64,000 nucleotides of DNA from a bacterium (GTDB lineage Bacteria; Planctomycetota; UBA1135; UBA2386): assembly GCA_030432695.1 (NCBI GenBank), contig JAUILN010000007.1, forward strand, positions 1-64,000. Direction: 5' to 3'. A model generated the notes under the pieces. It was given only the letters and a program-made list of their open reading frames with translations. It was not told the origin of the DNA and made no database searches. The translations under genes and the position numbers were made by a program. Shown here piece by piece: positions 1-7,320 of this stretch. The number at the start of each line of letters is the position of its first letter. Positions within the stretch are counted from its first letter, which is position 1.

Positions 1-114
1 ATCGCCGAGCACAACGGCGATCCGAAGCCGTTCGTCTGGCGCAAGACGGTCGAGGAGATCCTCGCGAAGGTGGGGCGCGCACGTGCCGCCCTGGATAATG
101 CCCCAACAGAGTGA
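1..114 (+). CDS. IS630-family transposase, C-terminal end (partial)
   Basis: Only the last 37 codons are inside the window, in the frame that begins at base 1 and ends at TGA 112-114. The visible peptide reads NGDPKPFVWRKTVEEILAKV and then a short tail. This closely resembles the C-terminus of IS630-type DDE transposases, where a PFVWTKTA(D/E)EIL motif comes just before the end. The catalytic DDE residues lie upstream of the window, so completeness cannot be judged. The stop is followed by a short stretch ending in CACTAG near base 126, a plausible right end of the element, and then directly by a sigma-factor gene. IS630 membership is inferred from this short motif. Confidence 0.7.
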   Translation: MAEHNGDPKPFVWRKTVEEILAKVGRARAALDNAPTE

Positions 115-145
115 ATCACACCACTAGTTGGTCGCTCGACCGCGC

Positions 146-724
146 ATGAACGATCCCGACCCGCTCCACCAGATCCGCGACGCCCTGAAGGCGCTGCCCG
201 CCGACGCGGACGCGGCGGAGTCGCTGCTGCCGTTGGTGTACGAGGACCTCCGGCGGATGGCTCGGGCGAGGCTCGGCCCGGCAGCCGAACGGGCGACCCT
301 GCAGCCGACCGCCCTGGTCCACGAGGCCTGGCTCAAGCTGGTGGAGAAGGGCGACCCCGGCTGGGACGGCCGACGCCACTTCGTCGGCGCGGCGGCCCGC
401 GCGATGCGGCGGATCCTGGTCGACGACGCCCGCCGTCGCCAGGCTCGCAAGCCCGAGCCCCACGCCCGCCGCGTGGAACTCGACGACCAGACGCCGGAGG
501 AACGGCCGAGCGGTCCCACCCCCGAAGAGGTGCTGGACGTCGACGCGCTGCTGACCCGGCTGGAGGAGTCCGACCCGCGCAAGGCCGAGATCGTCCACCT
601 CCGGTTCTTCGCCGGCCTCACCCAGCCGGAGATCGCCGAGATGCTGGGCGTCTCGCTCGGCACCGTGGAGCGGGACTGGCGTTTCGCCCGAGCTCTGTTG
701 GCGCATCGACTGGAAGGTTCCTGA
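146..724 (+). CDS. ECF-type RNA polymerase sigma factor (Sigma70_ECF / TIGR02999-like)
   Basis: Small sigma factor of 192 residues, assuming ATG 146; a TTG at 128 would add six residues. Region 2 is seen as the LLPLVYEDLRRMARARL segment followed by LQPTALVHEAWLKL, and then by RAMRRILVDDARRR. This is typical of the planctomycete/acidobacterial ECF group that works with Ser/Thr kinases. Region 4 is the helix-turn-helix in IVHLRFFAGLTQPEIAEMLG followed by GTVERDWRFARALL. It should direct core RNA polymerase to stress-type promoters. No kinase or anti-sigma partner is next to it. The presumed end of an IS630 element lies only about 20 bases upstream, so its native promoter may have been replaced. 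Confidence 0.85.
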   Translation: MNDPDPLHQIRDALKALPADADAAESLLPLVYEDLRRMARARLGPAAERATLQPTALVHEAWLKLVEKGDPGWDGRRHFVGAAARAMRRILVDDARRRQARKPEPHARRVELDDQTPEERPSGPTPEEVLDVDALLTRLEESDPRKAEIVHLRFFAGLTQPEIAEMLGVSLGTVERDWRFARALLAHRLEGS

Positions 725-730
725 ATCCGG

Positions 731-757
731 TGTCGAATCCCGGTCCGGTGATCCGTC
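731..757 (+). promoter_or_regulatory. ECF42-type promoter of the DGPF/sigma pair
   Basis: TGTCGA at 731-736 is followed, after 17 bases, by CGTC at 754-757. The published ECF42 target motif is TGTCGA in the -35 region and CG(A/T)C in the -10 region, so both halves match exactly. It lies about 30 bases upstream of the DGPF gene, whose downstream partner is an ECF42-type sigma factor. This is the arrangement expected for autoregulation. Confidence 0.65.
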
Positions 758-786
758 GTGGGGTCACCCGAACAACGGAACGACCC

Positions 787-1161
787 ATGAACACCTACCT
801 CCTCCTCCTCCGCGACCGTCTCGACGCCAACGCCCCGAGCCCGGCCGAGATCTCGCCCGAGGACATGCAGCAGATCATCGACGCCTACCACTCGTGGTCG
901 GCGAACCTCGCGAAGCAAGACCTCCTGCTCGACGGCAAGAAGCTCACCGACGGCGAGGGCCGCGTGCTGACCAGCGGTCCGGGGGGCATCGACGTGAAGG
1001 ACGGACCCTTCACCGAGACCAAGGAGGTCGTCGGCGGCTTCTACCTGATCCGCGCCGAGAGCTTCGAGCACGCCGTGAAGCTCTGCGAGGACCACCCGCA
1101 CCACCAGTTCGGCAGCATCGAGATCCGCGGGATCGATTCGCTCGGGGACCAGCCCGAGTGA
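787..1161 (+). CDS. YCII-related / DGPF-domain protein
   Basis: A 124-residue protein from ATG 787; an in-frame GTG at 730 is unlikely because it would run through the promoter. It starts MNTYLLLLRDRL and carries the family signature KDGPFTETKEVVGGFYLI in the middle, followed by a SFEHAVKLCEDHP segment. These are the features of the DGPF subgroup of YCII ferredoxin-like-fold proteins. Such genes are the constant neighbours of ECF42 sigma factors, and here the stop codon overlaps the GTG of the sigma gene (GTGA at 1158-1161). The biochemical role of DGPF proteins is unsettled; an enzymatic or sensory role is only an inference. Confidence 0.85.
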   Translation: MNTYLLLLRDRLDANAPSPAEISPEDMQQIIDAYHSWSANLAKQDLLLDGKKLTDGEGRVLTSGPGGIDVKDGPFTETKEVVGGFYLIRAESFEHAVKLCEDHPHHQFGSIEIRGIDSLGDQPE

Positions 1162-2435
1162 GCGATGGGTCGGACCCGCACGGCACGTTGGCGGAGCACC
1201 TGTTCCGCCACCACGCCGCGCGCCTGACCGCGCACCTGACCCGGCGCCTCGGCCCTGCCCGCCTCGAGCTGGTCGAGGACGCGGTGCAGGAGGCCCTGCT
1301 GCGCGCGCTCCGGGTCTGGCCGTTCGAAGGCACACCGGAACGCCCCGAGGCCTGGCTGCACCGGGTCGCCTGGAACGCCGCGCGCGATGCGCTGCGGACC
1401 GAACGCACCGCCGCCGAGCACGCGTCCGGCGTGGCGCGGATCGGCGCCGAGCCGGCCGACGAGTTCGAAGCCGACGAGGTCCGCGACGAGACCCTGGCGA
1501 TGGCCTTCGTCTGCTGTCATCCGGAACTCACCCCCACCTCGCGGGTCGCGCTGAGCCTGAAGTCGCTGTGTGGCTTCTCGACCCGCGAGATCGCCGCGGC
1601 CTTGCTGATGCGCGAGGCCACCGTCGGTCAACGGCTGACGCGCGCCAAGGAGACGCTGCGGACCCGCGCGGTCGACTTCGGCATCCCCACGCAGGACCGC
1701 CTGCCCGAGCGGCTCGACAACCTGCTCGACGTCGTCTACCTGCTGTTCAACGAGGGCTACTCGGCGCACGGCGGCGACGCGTTGGTACGCCACGAACTCT
1801 GCGCGGAGGCCCTGCGACTGTGCGCGCTGCTGGTCGCCGACGGCGCACCGACCGCGAAGCCCGAGGCCTTTGCGCTCGCCTCGCTCTGCCACCTGCAGGC
1901 CGCGCGTCTGCCGGCACGCCTCGACGCAGAGGGCCGCCCGGTGCCGCTCGCCGAGCAGGACCGCGCGCGCTGGGACCGCGCCGCGATCGCCCGGGGCTTC
2001 TGGCTGTTCGCCCGCTCGCTACACGGCGGTCGTGAACATGCGCTGCACCTCGAGGCCGCGATCGCCTCGGAGCATGCCAAGGCGATCGACTACGCGGCGA
2101 CCGACTGGGCGGCGATCCTGCGGCTCTACGATCGACTGACTGCAGTGCGCGACACACCGCCGGTGCGGCTCAATCGAGCGGTCGCGGTCGCCAAGGTCCA
2201 CGGCGCGGCGGCCGGTCTCGACGAACTGGCGGCGCTGGCCGACGAGGCGCGGCTCGCCGGCGATCACCTGTTCGACGCCACGCGCGGACGACTGCTCTGG
2301 TCGCTCGGTCGGGCCGACGAAGCGGCGGAGGCGTTCGGCGCCGCGGCGCAGAAGGCCCGCACCACGCCCGAACGCGCGCTGCTCGCGGAGTGGAGCGAAC
2401 GGGCTCGGCAGGGCGTCGAACCGCCGGCCTGGTAG
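1158..2435 (+). CDS. ECF42-type RNA polymerase sigma factor with C-terminal extension
   Basis: Sigma factor of about 425 residues, started here at the GTG that overlaps the stop of the DGPF gene. Region 2 covers roughly residues 10-75 (HHAARLTAHLTRRLGPARLE, then the EDAVQEALLRAL and PEAWLHRVAWNAARD helices). Region 4 follows around residue 125-170 (GFSTREIAAALLMREATVGQ and RLTRAKETL). The remaining ~250 residues form the TPR-like extension typical of ECF42, with the conserved DVVYLLFNEGYSAHGGD motif. Members are thought to be controlled by this C-terminal extension, since no anti-sigma factor is encoded nearby. The promoter motif upstream fits positive autoregulation of the pair. Confidence 0.88.
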   Translation: MSDGSDPHGTLAEHLFRHHAARLTAHLTRRLGPARLELVEDAVQEALLRALRVWPFEGTPERPEAWLHRVAWNAARDALRTERTAAEHASGVARIGAEPADEFEADEVRDETLAMAFVCCHPELTPTSRVALSLKSLCGFSTREIAAALLMREATVGQRLTRAKETLRTRAVDFGIPTQDRLPERLDNLLDVVYLLFNEGYSAHGGDALVRHELCAEALRLCALLVADGAPTAKPEAFALASLCHLQAARLPARLDAEGRPVPLAEQDRARWDRAAIARGFWLFARSLHGGREHALHLEAAIASEHAKAIDYAATDWAAILRLYDRLTAVRDTPPVRLNRAVAVAKVHGAAAGLDELAALADEARLAGDHLFDATRGRLLWSLGRADEAAEAFGAAAQKARTTPERALLAEWSERARQGVEPPAW

Positions 2436-2452
2436 GTGCTCCTCCGTCGCGA

Positions 2453-2491
2453 AAGGGTGAACGGTCAGGCCGGGTCGAACCGTTCACCCTT
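2453..2491. terminator. Bidirectional hairpin between convergent genes
   Basis: AAGGGTGAACGGT (2453-2465) and ACCGTTCACCCTT (2479-2491) form a perfect 13-bp stem with a 13-base loop. The left arm is preceded by A and the right arm ends in TT, but there is no long T tract. It sits between the ends of the ECF42 gene (plus) and the lipoprotein gene (minus), so a shared terminator is the simplest reading. Confidence 0.7.
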
Positions 2492-2500
2492 CCGGGTCGG

Positions 2501-4810
2501 TCAGTCGGAGGTGGCTGCCTGGGAGACGCCGCCGACGAACCGTGGCGGGTCGGTGACGTCCGGCTTGGCGCCGATGCCCGGCTCCTGCCAGGTGTCGGTC
2601 GGCGGCGACAGCTCGGTGTCGAGGTCGAGGCCTTCGTTGGTGAGGACCGTCTGCGGGTCCTGCACCTCGACCATCGTCTGCTCCGCCTCGAGGATCTTCA
2701 CCCGGTAGGAGCCGTCGTCGTTCGCGACGATCGTGCCGGTCGGGATCGTGAACAGCGGGTACCAGCGGCCGCGTGCATCCTCGCGGTGCGGGATGCCGTG
2801 CAGGTTGCCGCTGCCCTCGTACTCGAGTCGGAAGGTCTTGCCATCCATGCGGTGGCCCTGCTGGTCGTGCGTGTACTCGACCGCCATCGGCCGGTCGAAC
2901 TCGACCACGTCGTCGTTGGCATCCAGCAGCAGTCGGAGCTGGTTCCACTCCATGGGCCCGGTCTCCCAGCGGTAGGCGACCGGCGACTCGTGCAGCTCCC
3001 AGACGTTCTGCGGCGCCGTCGTCACCATCGGCCCGGTATCCACACCCGGCAGGGTCCGCAGCACGTTGGCCGGGATCTGATCGGAGTAGGTCACCGGCTG
3101 GCCGTCGAGCATCAGGGTCAGCGTCGACTTCACGAACGAGTAGGTGTAGGGGTTCTCGACGTCCTGCACGTCCGGCAGGTACGGCGACTCCTGGTTCTGC
3201 CAGGTGCCCTGCGCCGCGGTGATGTTGGCGCGTAGCGCGCGTTGGTAGGCGAGCAGCTGCAGGTCGCCGTTGGCGAGTTCCGACGACGACTGGTCGATCT
3301 GCTCCTGCACCCAGATGGTGACCTCGGTGGCGTCGGTCGGCAGACCCTGTTCCGGCCAGATGAAGTTGACCTCACCGCGACCGTCCGACCACAGACCGAC
3401 CCACTCGTAGGGCTCGAAGCCGTCCATGATCGACTGCGGGGGATCGACCGGTATCCAGCGCTGCTCCTGGTCGTCCCAGTTGGCGACCCGGACCAAGGCG
3501 TCGTCCAACCACTTCACCATCGTCTGGGTGTTGGTGCGGTGGCTCCACCAGTGCATCTCCTCGTCCTCGAGGGCACCCAGGGTCGAGGCGGTCCGCGTGC
3601 GGCGCATCAGGCGACCGGGCGCGACGAACACCGTGTAGGTCTCCGGATCGCCACCGGCCTGGTCGCCGTAGCGCTCGCGGGTCACGGTCATGCCGGCGGT
3701 GACCTGCATGTCCTCGGGGAACCAGATCCCCCAGTGTCCGGCCCAGCCGTGCTCGCCGTTCGGACCCCGGATCGGGAAACCCGACTCGAGGTCGACCCGG
3801 TCGCCGGAGGTCGCGTGGTAGAGACCGTAGCGCCAGGCGTGGGTCTCGAAGTCGTTGCGATCGAAGACCTTGATCTCGGCGTTGCCGACCACGCGCTTGC
3901 GCGCCAGATAGTCCTCGTTGAACGTCACGTGGAAGGTCTCGTCCTCGGACTGGACCTGCGTGCCGTCGTGGTAGCGGCGCCGCGACGAGGTGAAGGCCCG
4001 GCCGGTCACGCCGTCGTCGGTGGTGCGCACGCGAGCACGCTCCAGCGACGAGAACTCACCGTCGGAGAGCTGGCCACCGACGTCACCCTGCTCCATGTAG
4101 AAGGTGTATTCGGCGACGCCCGAGCCGGCGTCCGCGGTGCCGAGCGTGCCGCGGAACAGCACGTCCTGCGACGCCGGGCCGGCGGTCCGCGCCAGCAGCT
4201 TGAAGTCCAGCTTGAAGCGACCGTACGGCAACGCCGCGCTCGGCGACTCGAAGATCGTCAGCTTGCCGTAGAGGCGCGCGGCGACGGTCTCGTCGTTCGG
4301 ACCGAAGTCCTCGTCCCAGTCGATCCAGAACTTGACGATCTGCTCGGAGGTGTCGGAGGCACGCGTCGACTCGACGGTCCACTCCTCGTACTGCAGCGAG
4401 TTCTGTCCGGAGTCGGTCTGCCCACCGCCGGAGCCGCCGTCGTCGCCGGTCTGCCCGCAGCGGGTGATCTCGATCAGCGCGATGTACGGCCCGGCATTGA
4501 GCGTGTCAGGATCCTGGTAGCCGGTCTGGTCGAGGCTGCACAGAATGTTGTTGATGGTCTCCAACGGCTCCATCGAGTCGTCGTGGACCCAGATGCGCAC
4601 CGGATCGGTGTCGTAGTCGGTGCCGGTGCCGGCGCGGCCGACGAGGTTGCCGGACTGCTGGTCCTGGGCCTCGACGATGGTCATCTGCGAAGGAACGCTC
4701 AGGGTCGAACTCGCGGTGCCGCCACCGCTGCCGCCGCCTCCGCCGCCACAGGCAGCAAGCGACAGGACGAGGGTGCCGAGCGCCGTGGCGCGCAGGGTCG
4801 AGATGTGCAT
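2501..4810 (-). CDS. Large secreted lipoprotein, function unknown
   Basis: A 769-residue protein with a clear lipoprotein signal: MHISTLRATALGTLVLSLAAC, with the lipobox LAAC at residues 18-21. The mature part begins with a glycine/serine-rich linker (CGGGGGGSGGG), as in many exported lipoproteins. A second acidic glycine-rich stretch (GDDGGSGGGQTDSG) lies near residue 130. The rest is rich in Trp, Tyr, Asp and Thr with short alternating beta-like patterns, which suggests an all-beta extracytoplasmic protein. I recognise no catalytic motif or named domain. It is monocistronic, facing a strong hairpin at its 3' end. Localisation to a membrane surface is well supported; function is not. Confidence 0.7.
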   Translation of the reverse strand: MHISTLRATALGTLVLSLAACGGGGGGSGGGTASSTLSVPSQMTIVEAQDQQSGNLVGRAGTGTDYDTDPVRIWVHDDSMEPLETINNILCSLDQTGYQDPDTLNAGPYIALIEITRCGQTGDDGGSGGGQTDSGQNSLQYEEWTVESTRASDTSEQIVKFWIDWDEDFGPNDETVAARLYGKLTIFESPSAALPYGRFKLDFKLLARTAGPASQDVLFRGTLGTADAGSGVAEYTFYMEQGDVGGQLSDGEFSSLERARVRTTDDGVTGRAFTSSRRRYHDGTQVQSEDETFHVTFNEDYLARKRVVGNAEIKVFDRNDFETHAWRYGLYHATSGDRVDLESGFPIRGPNGEHGWAGHWGIWFPEDMQVTAGMTVTRERYGDQAGGDPETYTVFVAPGRLMRRTRTASTLGALEDEEMHWWSHRTNTQTMVKWLDDALVRVANWDDQEQRWIPVDPPQSIMDGFEPYEWVGLWSDGRGEVNFIWPEQGLPTDATEVTIWVQEQIDQSSSELANGDLQLLAYQRALRANITAAQGTWQNQESPYLPDVQDVENPYTYSFVKSTLTLMLDGQPVTYSDQIPANVLRTLPGVDTGPMVTTAPQNVWELHESPVAYRWETGPMEWNQLRLLLDANDDVVEFDRPMAVEYTHDQQGHRMDGKTFRLEYEGSGNLHGIPHREDARGRWYPLFTIPTGTIVANDDGSYRVKILEAEQTMVEVQDPQTVLTNEGLDLDTELSPPTDTWQEPGIGAKPDVTDPPRFVGGVSQAATSD

Positions 4811-4950
4811 GGATCCGCTCTCTTGCGTGGGTACGGAAGATCCCTCCCGCGCACGGGCGCCGGAGGTCTGGTGCTCGGGTCATCGGTCCAGCCTCTGGAC
4901 CGGCTTGACCCTGCGAGCCCTTCCGCCGCAGACAGGCGCCTTCCGCACCC

Positions 4951-6525
4951 CTACTCGACCGTCCCGTGCAGGAACCACCGCCGCCGCACGCGATCGAAGA
5001 ACAGCCACAGCAAGGGGCCGCTCCGGGTCTCCGCATAGTGGTACTCACGGGTGCGCTCCACCCCGGCCCACCAGCCACCCGAGACGATCCACGGTCCGCT
5101 GGTCCGCACCACCGGACCCGCCTCCAGGCCACCCGCGAGCCAGCCGTCGGGACCCGGCCGCTGGTCGGCGAGCTGGCGCGGCCGGTCGAGGATGCGCCGC
5201 ACCAGACCGAAGCGACCCTCGCGGTCGAACTCGGCGACTCGCAGGTTGGCGAGCGGCACGAAGCGGAACCTCGCTTCGGGCAGGTGCGCGGCGCGCAGCT
5301 CGGCGCGCAGCACGGTCTCGTCGCCGAACTCGGCGCGCAGCCGCGCCAATGCTCGGTTGGCCACCGCGAGGTCGCGGCGCGGGGCCTCGGCGAACAGCTC
5401 CAACTGCTGGCGGGTCGCGCGCACCGCGTCGACGAACAGCGCGAAGCCGGCCAACGCGTCCCCTGCTTCCAGCGAACCCACGAGGTCCAACGACTCCAAC
5501 CGCAGCTTCACCAGGCCCAGCACCTGCTCCACGTCGAGCGTCGGCTCGGCCGGCGCCACCCGCTCGGTCCGCGGCCTGGCCTTCTCGAAGCGCAGCTCGA
5601 TCACCAGCACCCGCAGCGACTGGCCACGACGCGCGAGCTCCTGGCGGATCCGCTGCAGCCGCTGCCCGATCAGGAACACCAACCCACCGGCATCCATGCC
5701 GGGCTCCTCGGGGTCGGGTTCGAACTCCTCGACGATCGGCTCCTCGGGCAGCTCGCCGACCAGCGGCTCGACCTTCTCGCCGCGGACCGCGCGGTGCAGG
5801 TCGTGGGCCGCGGCACCGAAGCGCGCCAGGATCCCGCCCGACGGCAGGGCCCGCAGACCCGCGACGTCGACGATGCCGAGCCGGTCGAGCGCGTCGCGCA
5901 GCTTCGGGTCGAGGTGCAGACGGTCGAGCCGCACCCGGTCGGTGAAGCGCCGTTCCTCGTCACGGTCGCGCAGCACCCGCACGTGGTTGCCTCGACCGAC
6001 GCCATGCAGCGCCCGCGCGATCGCGTAGCTGTTGAACCGTTCGAAGCCGACCACCACCGACGACCGCAGGCCGAGGCCGCGCACCGCCCCCTCGAGCTGC
6101 TGCGCCCAGTCGTCGAGCGACGGATACAGCCGCTCCAGTCCCGACGCGTCGAGCCAGAACACGCCCGGCTCGCCGCTCCCCCCATCACCAGCACCCGACT
6201 CCACCGCCGGACTCAGCCCGCGCAGCGCCGTCGCGAGCTCGTCGACCGCCGTGCGGATCTCGCGCGCGCCGACCACTCCGGCCCGCAACCCCGCCGCCAG
6301 CGACAACCCCTCGGCGTAGCTCCGCCCGGGCAACACCCGGTGCCGCCGCGCCACCTCGTTGACCCACAGGATCCGACCCTGCGGCTCGTCGCGCTCCACC
6401 ACCGCCACCGGCATCCGCACCCAGTCGGGCGCGGTGCGCAGCAGGAGCTGGAGTGGCAGGGCCGGGACGTCGACACAGGCCCACCGACTCGGAGACGACA
6501 CGGGACCAGGAGACGACAGGGACAT
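4951..6525 (-). CDS. imuB: ImuB-like Y-family DNA polymerase homologue (catalytically inactive)
   Basis: 524 residues, in the usual range for ImuB. The N-terminal palm/fingers region is Y-family-like (WACVDVPALPLQLLLR), but the DxD-type acidic pair is not present. The position of the catalytic SxDE motif reads LDASGLERLYPS, the typical ImuB replacement. A helix-hairpin-helix-like thumb region follows (LDRLGIVDVAGLRALPSGG at about residue 215-235), then a long C-terminal region with a beta-clamp-binding-type little-finger area. In the mutasome, ImuB bridges ImuA/ImuA', DnaE2 and the clamp during SOS mutagenesis. Neither partner is adjacent: an imuA-like gene lies 30 kb away and no dnaE2 is in the window. 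Start ATG 6525 lacks an evident Shine-Dalgarno. Confidence 0.82.
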   Translation of the reverse strand: MSLSSPGPVSSPSRWACVDVPALPLQLLLRTAPDWVRMPVAVVERDEPQGRILWVNEVARRHRVLPGRSYAEGLSLAAGLRAGVVGAREIRTAVDELATALRGLSPAVESGAGDGGSGEPGVFWLDASGLERLYPSLDDWAQQLEGAVRGLGLRSSVVVGFERFNSYAIARALHGVGRGNHVRVLRDRDEERRFTDRVRLDRLHLDPKLRDALDRLGIVDVAGLRALPSGGILARFGAAAHDLHRAVRGEKVEPLVGELPEEPIVEEFEPDPEEPGMDAGGLVFLIGQRLQRIRQELARRGQSLRVLVIELRFEKARPRTERVAPAEPTLDVEQVLGLVKLRLESLDLVGSLEAGDALAGFALFVDAVRATRQQLELFAEAPRRDLAVANRALARLRAEFGDETVLRAELRAAHLPEARFRFVPLANLRVAEFDREGRFGLVRRILDRPRQLADQRPGPDGWLAGGLEAGPVVRTSGPWIVSGGWWAGVERTREYHYAETRSGPLLWLFFDRVRRRWFLHGTVE

Positions 6526-6600
6526 CGACGGGGCACGAAGCTCGGCCTTCGCTCTCGAATGGATCCACCTACTGCAATGACCGGCTGCGATGACCGGCCG

Positions 6601-7014
6601 CTACGAAGCCTGCCCGACCCCGAGCCGATTCAGGCCGACACCGCGCACTCCAACCTCACGCCGCTCGACCTCGCCCCGCTCGACCTCACACCGCTCGACC
6701 TCACACCGATCGACCTGCCCGACACCCACCTGCTCCAGCACCGCCCGGACCTGCGCCCGCGCCCGCTCGACCAGCCCCTCGGGCAGTCCCGCGCCACCCT
6801 CCGCGACCAGGCTCTCCCACTTCAGGTCGTCGCCGCGCAGCTCCTCCAACAGCCACGCTTCGAGCAACCGCCGGTGCTCGGCCTCCTCGAGCAGGCGCAG
6901 GCCCTCGCGGACCACTTCACTGGCCGTCCGGTAGCGCCCCCCGGCCACCATGGCCTCGACGAAGGCGTTCTGATGGGCGGGCAGCGAGACGTTGCGGGTG
7001 AGTCGTTCGGCCAT
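6601..7014 (-). CDS. ParD-like antitoxin with repeat-built C-terminal tail
   Basis: 137 residues from ATG 7014. The first ~50 residues match the ribbon-helix-helix ParD/CopG family (RNVSLPAHQNAFVEAMVAGG, then RYRTASEVVREGLRLLEE). ParD antitoxins are usually about 80-90 residues; this one continues through a charged helix and ends in an in-frame pentapeptide repeat (VERCE, VERCE, VERGE, VERRE) coded by a 15-bp tandem repeat. The usual downstream parE toxin is missing; the next gene on this strand is imuB, 75 bases away. It could be a stand-alone regulator or the survivor of a toxin-antitoxin pair. Confidence 0.72.
   Translation of the reverse strand: MAERLTRNVSLPAHQNAFVEAMVAGGRYRTASEVVREGLRLLEEAEHRRLLEAWLLEELRGDDLKWESLVAEGGAGLPEGLVERARAQVRAVLEQVGVGQVDRCEVERCEVERGEVERREVGVRGVGLNRLGVGQAS
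6661..6720. repeat. 15-bp tandem repeat, four copies
   Basis: Four consecutive 15-bp units with consensus CCGCTCGACCTCACA occupy 6661-6720: units 2 and 3 are identical, and units 1 and 4 differ at a few positions. A further weakly similar unit lies at 6646-6660. Because the unit is a multiple of three, copy-number change only lengthens or shortens the pentapeptide tail of the ParD-like protein. Confidence 0.85.
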
Positions 7015-7320
7015 GGTCGTCGGCGAGAGGTCGGTCTCGGGAGGCAGAAGGTTCGTGGAACGCGGCGCGGTGGGCGCCGGGAGCCCGGGGACCATACCCG
7101 AACAAAACCCGAACTCCATCCCCCGGCCTCGAGACCACCGCGGACCTCCGTCGGCCGGACGCGCCGAAGCCGTGCGAGCACAGGAGCCTGCGCCGGTCCC
7201 GCCCGGATCGGGAGCGACGCAGAAAGCCGGGGAGGATCACGGAGTCGCGCGGCGTAGCCGCGGTGAGCGCACGCGGGTCGACCGAGAAGAGCCCCCGACC
7301 GACCCGCCGCGCCGCCCGCC
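7015..7320. other. Divergent intergenic region between parD-like and protease genes
   Basis: 306 bases that must hold the promoters of both flanking genes. I see no recognisable -35/-10 pair, operator or RNA gene. The only structure is a short CGCGGC/GCCGCG hairpin close to the protease start. Confidence 0.4.

Noticed and set aside
3242..5038. 598-codon plus-strand frame opposite the large lipoprotein
   Set aside because: Antisense shadow; the minus-strand frame has a signal peptide, lipobox and normal composition.
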